The notes under the pieces: generated by a model | Database searches by the model: none | Told to the model about the DNA's origin: nothing | What the model saw: the letters and a program-made list of their open reading frames with translations, nothing else | Program-made: the position numbers and the translations under genes | Shown here: positions 6,166 to 6,219 of the stretch, one piece after another | How the letters are laid out: each line of letters starts with the position of its first letter | How positions within the stretch are numbered: position 1 is the first letter of the stretch | Source of the DNA: Actinomycetes bacterium | Lineage (GTDB): Bacteria > Actinomycetota > Actinomycetes > Actinomycetales > Microbacteriaceae | Assembly (NCBI GenBank): GCA_023421635.1 | Contig: JAEZSU010000228.1 | Location: 1 to 6,219, forward strand | Reading direction: 5' to 3' | DNA length: 6,219 nt

Positions 6166-6219
6166 GCGTTCCGCATCCCCTCCCCACTCCGCCTCCCCGG
6201 TGTCGGCGCCCCCCGGTGT
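6166..6219. other. Right-hand intergenic end of the window
   Basis: These 54 bp after the terminator are C-rich and contain no credible start with coding context. CCCCGGTGT occurs twice (6195-6203 and 6211-6219), the second copy touching the window edge. Nothing further can be supported. Confidence 0.4.

Noticed and set aside
4646..6187. 513-codon open frame on the minus strand over the transporter
   Set aside because: Arg/Asp/Glu/Gly/His-rich shadow frame; the plus strand encodes a complete 12-TM transporter with every family motif.
6195..6219. Repeated CCCCGGTGT at the right edge as a start of a repeat array
   Set aside because: Two 9-bp copies in C-rich DNA cut by the window edge are not enough to claim an array.
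1..6219. Mobile element, defence system, CRISPR array or RNA gene
   Set aside because: No transposase, integrase, terminal inverted repeats, spaced direct repeats or tRNA-like cloverleaf were seen; all five genes are ordinary chromosomal families with uniform base composition.

Overview
The window comes from a high-GC actinobacterium. GC-ending codons dominate, GTG starts occur, and the gene set resembles Microbacteriaceae; Microbacterium or a close relative is my best guess. That guess is inference from base composition, protein resemblance and the abundant GCATCC/GGATGC hexamer, not a database match.

Layout: five protein genes fill almost all of the DNA. (1) Minus strand, 1-1048: a YghZ-type aldo/keto reductase, cut by the window edge a few codons before its stop. 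(2) Plus strand, 1152-2741: a Stealth-family (CpsY-like) sugar-phosphate transferase, divergent from the reductase. (3) Minus strand, 2686-3615: a class III cyclic-nucleotide phosphodiesterase of the Rv0805/CpdA type, whose 3' end overlaps the Stealth gene tail to tail by 56 bp. (4) Minus strand, 3746-4591: rsmA (ksgA), the 16S rRNA dimethyladenosine transferase. (5) Plus strand, 4661-6115: a 12-TM XylE-like sugar/H+ symporter, divergent from rsmA and followed by a strong hairpin terminator at 6129-6165. No stretch over 300 bp lacks a gene. I see no tRNA, rRNA, CRISPR array, insertion sequence or prophage sequence.

The genes do not form one obvious pathway. The reductase (triose phosphate/methylglyoxal detoxification) and the transporter (sugar uptake) belong to carbon metabolism. 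The phosphodiesterase may act on cyclic nucleotides, the Stealth protein probably builds a phosphosugar surface polymer, and RsmA matures ribosomes. This looks like ordinary chromosomal core/near-core DNA rather than a mobile island or a new defence system.

The most interesting signals are at the expression level. Three genes (reductase, rsmA, transporter) have TAnnnT boxes 6-8 nt before the start codon, as expected for leaderless mRNAs. The phosphodiesterase has a short 5' leader with two mutually exclusive hairpins, one covering its ribosome-binding site. The Stealth and phosphodiesterase genes share a 56-bp antisense overlap. The GCATCC hexamer appears about five times more often than base composition predicts.
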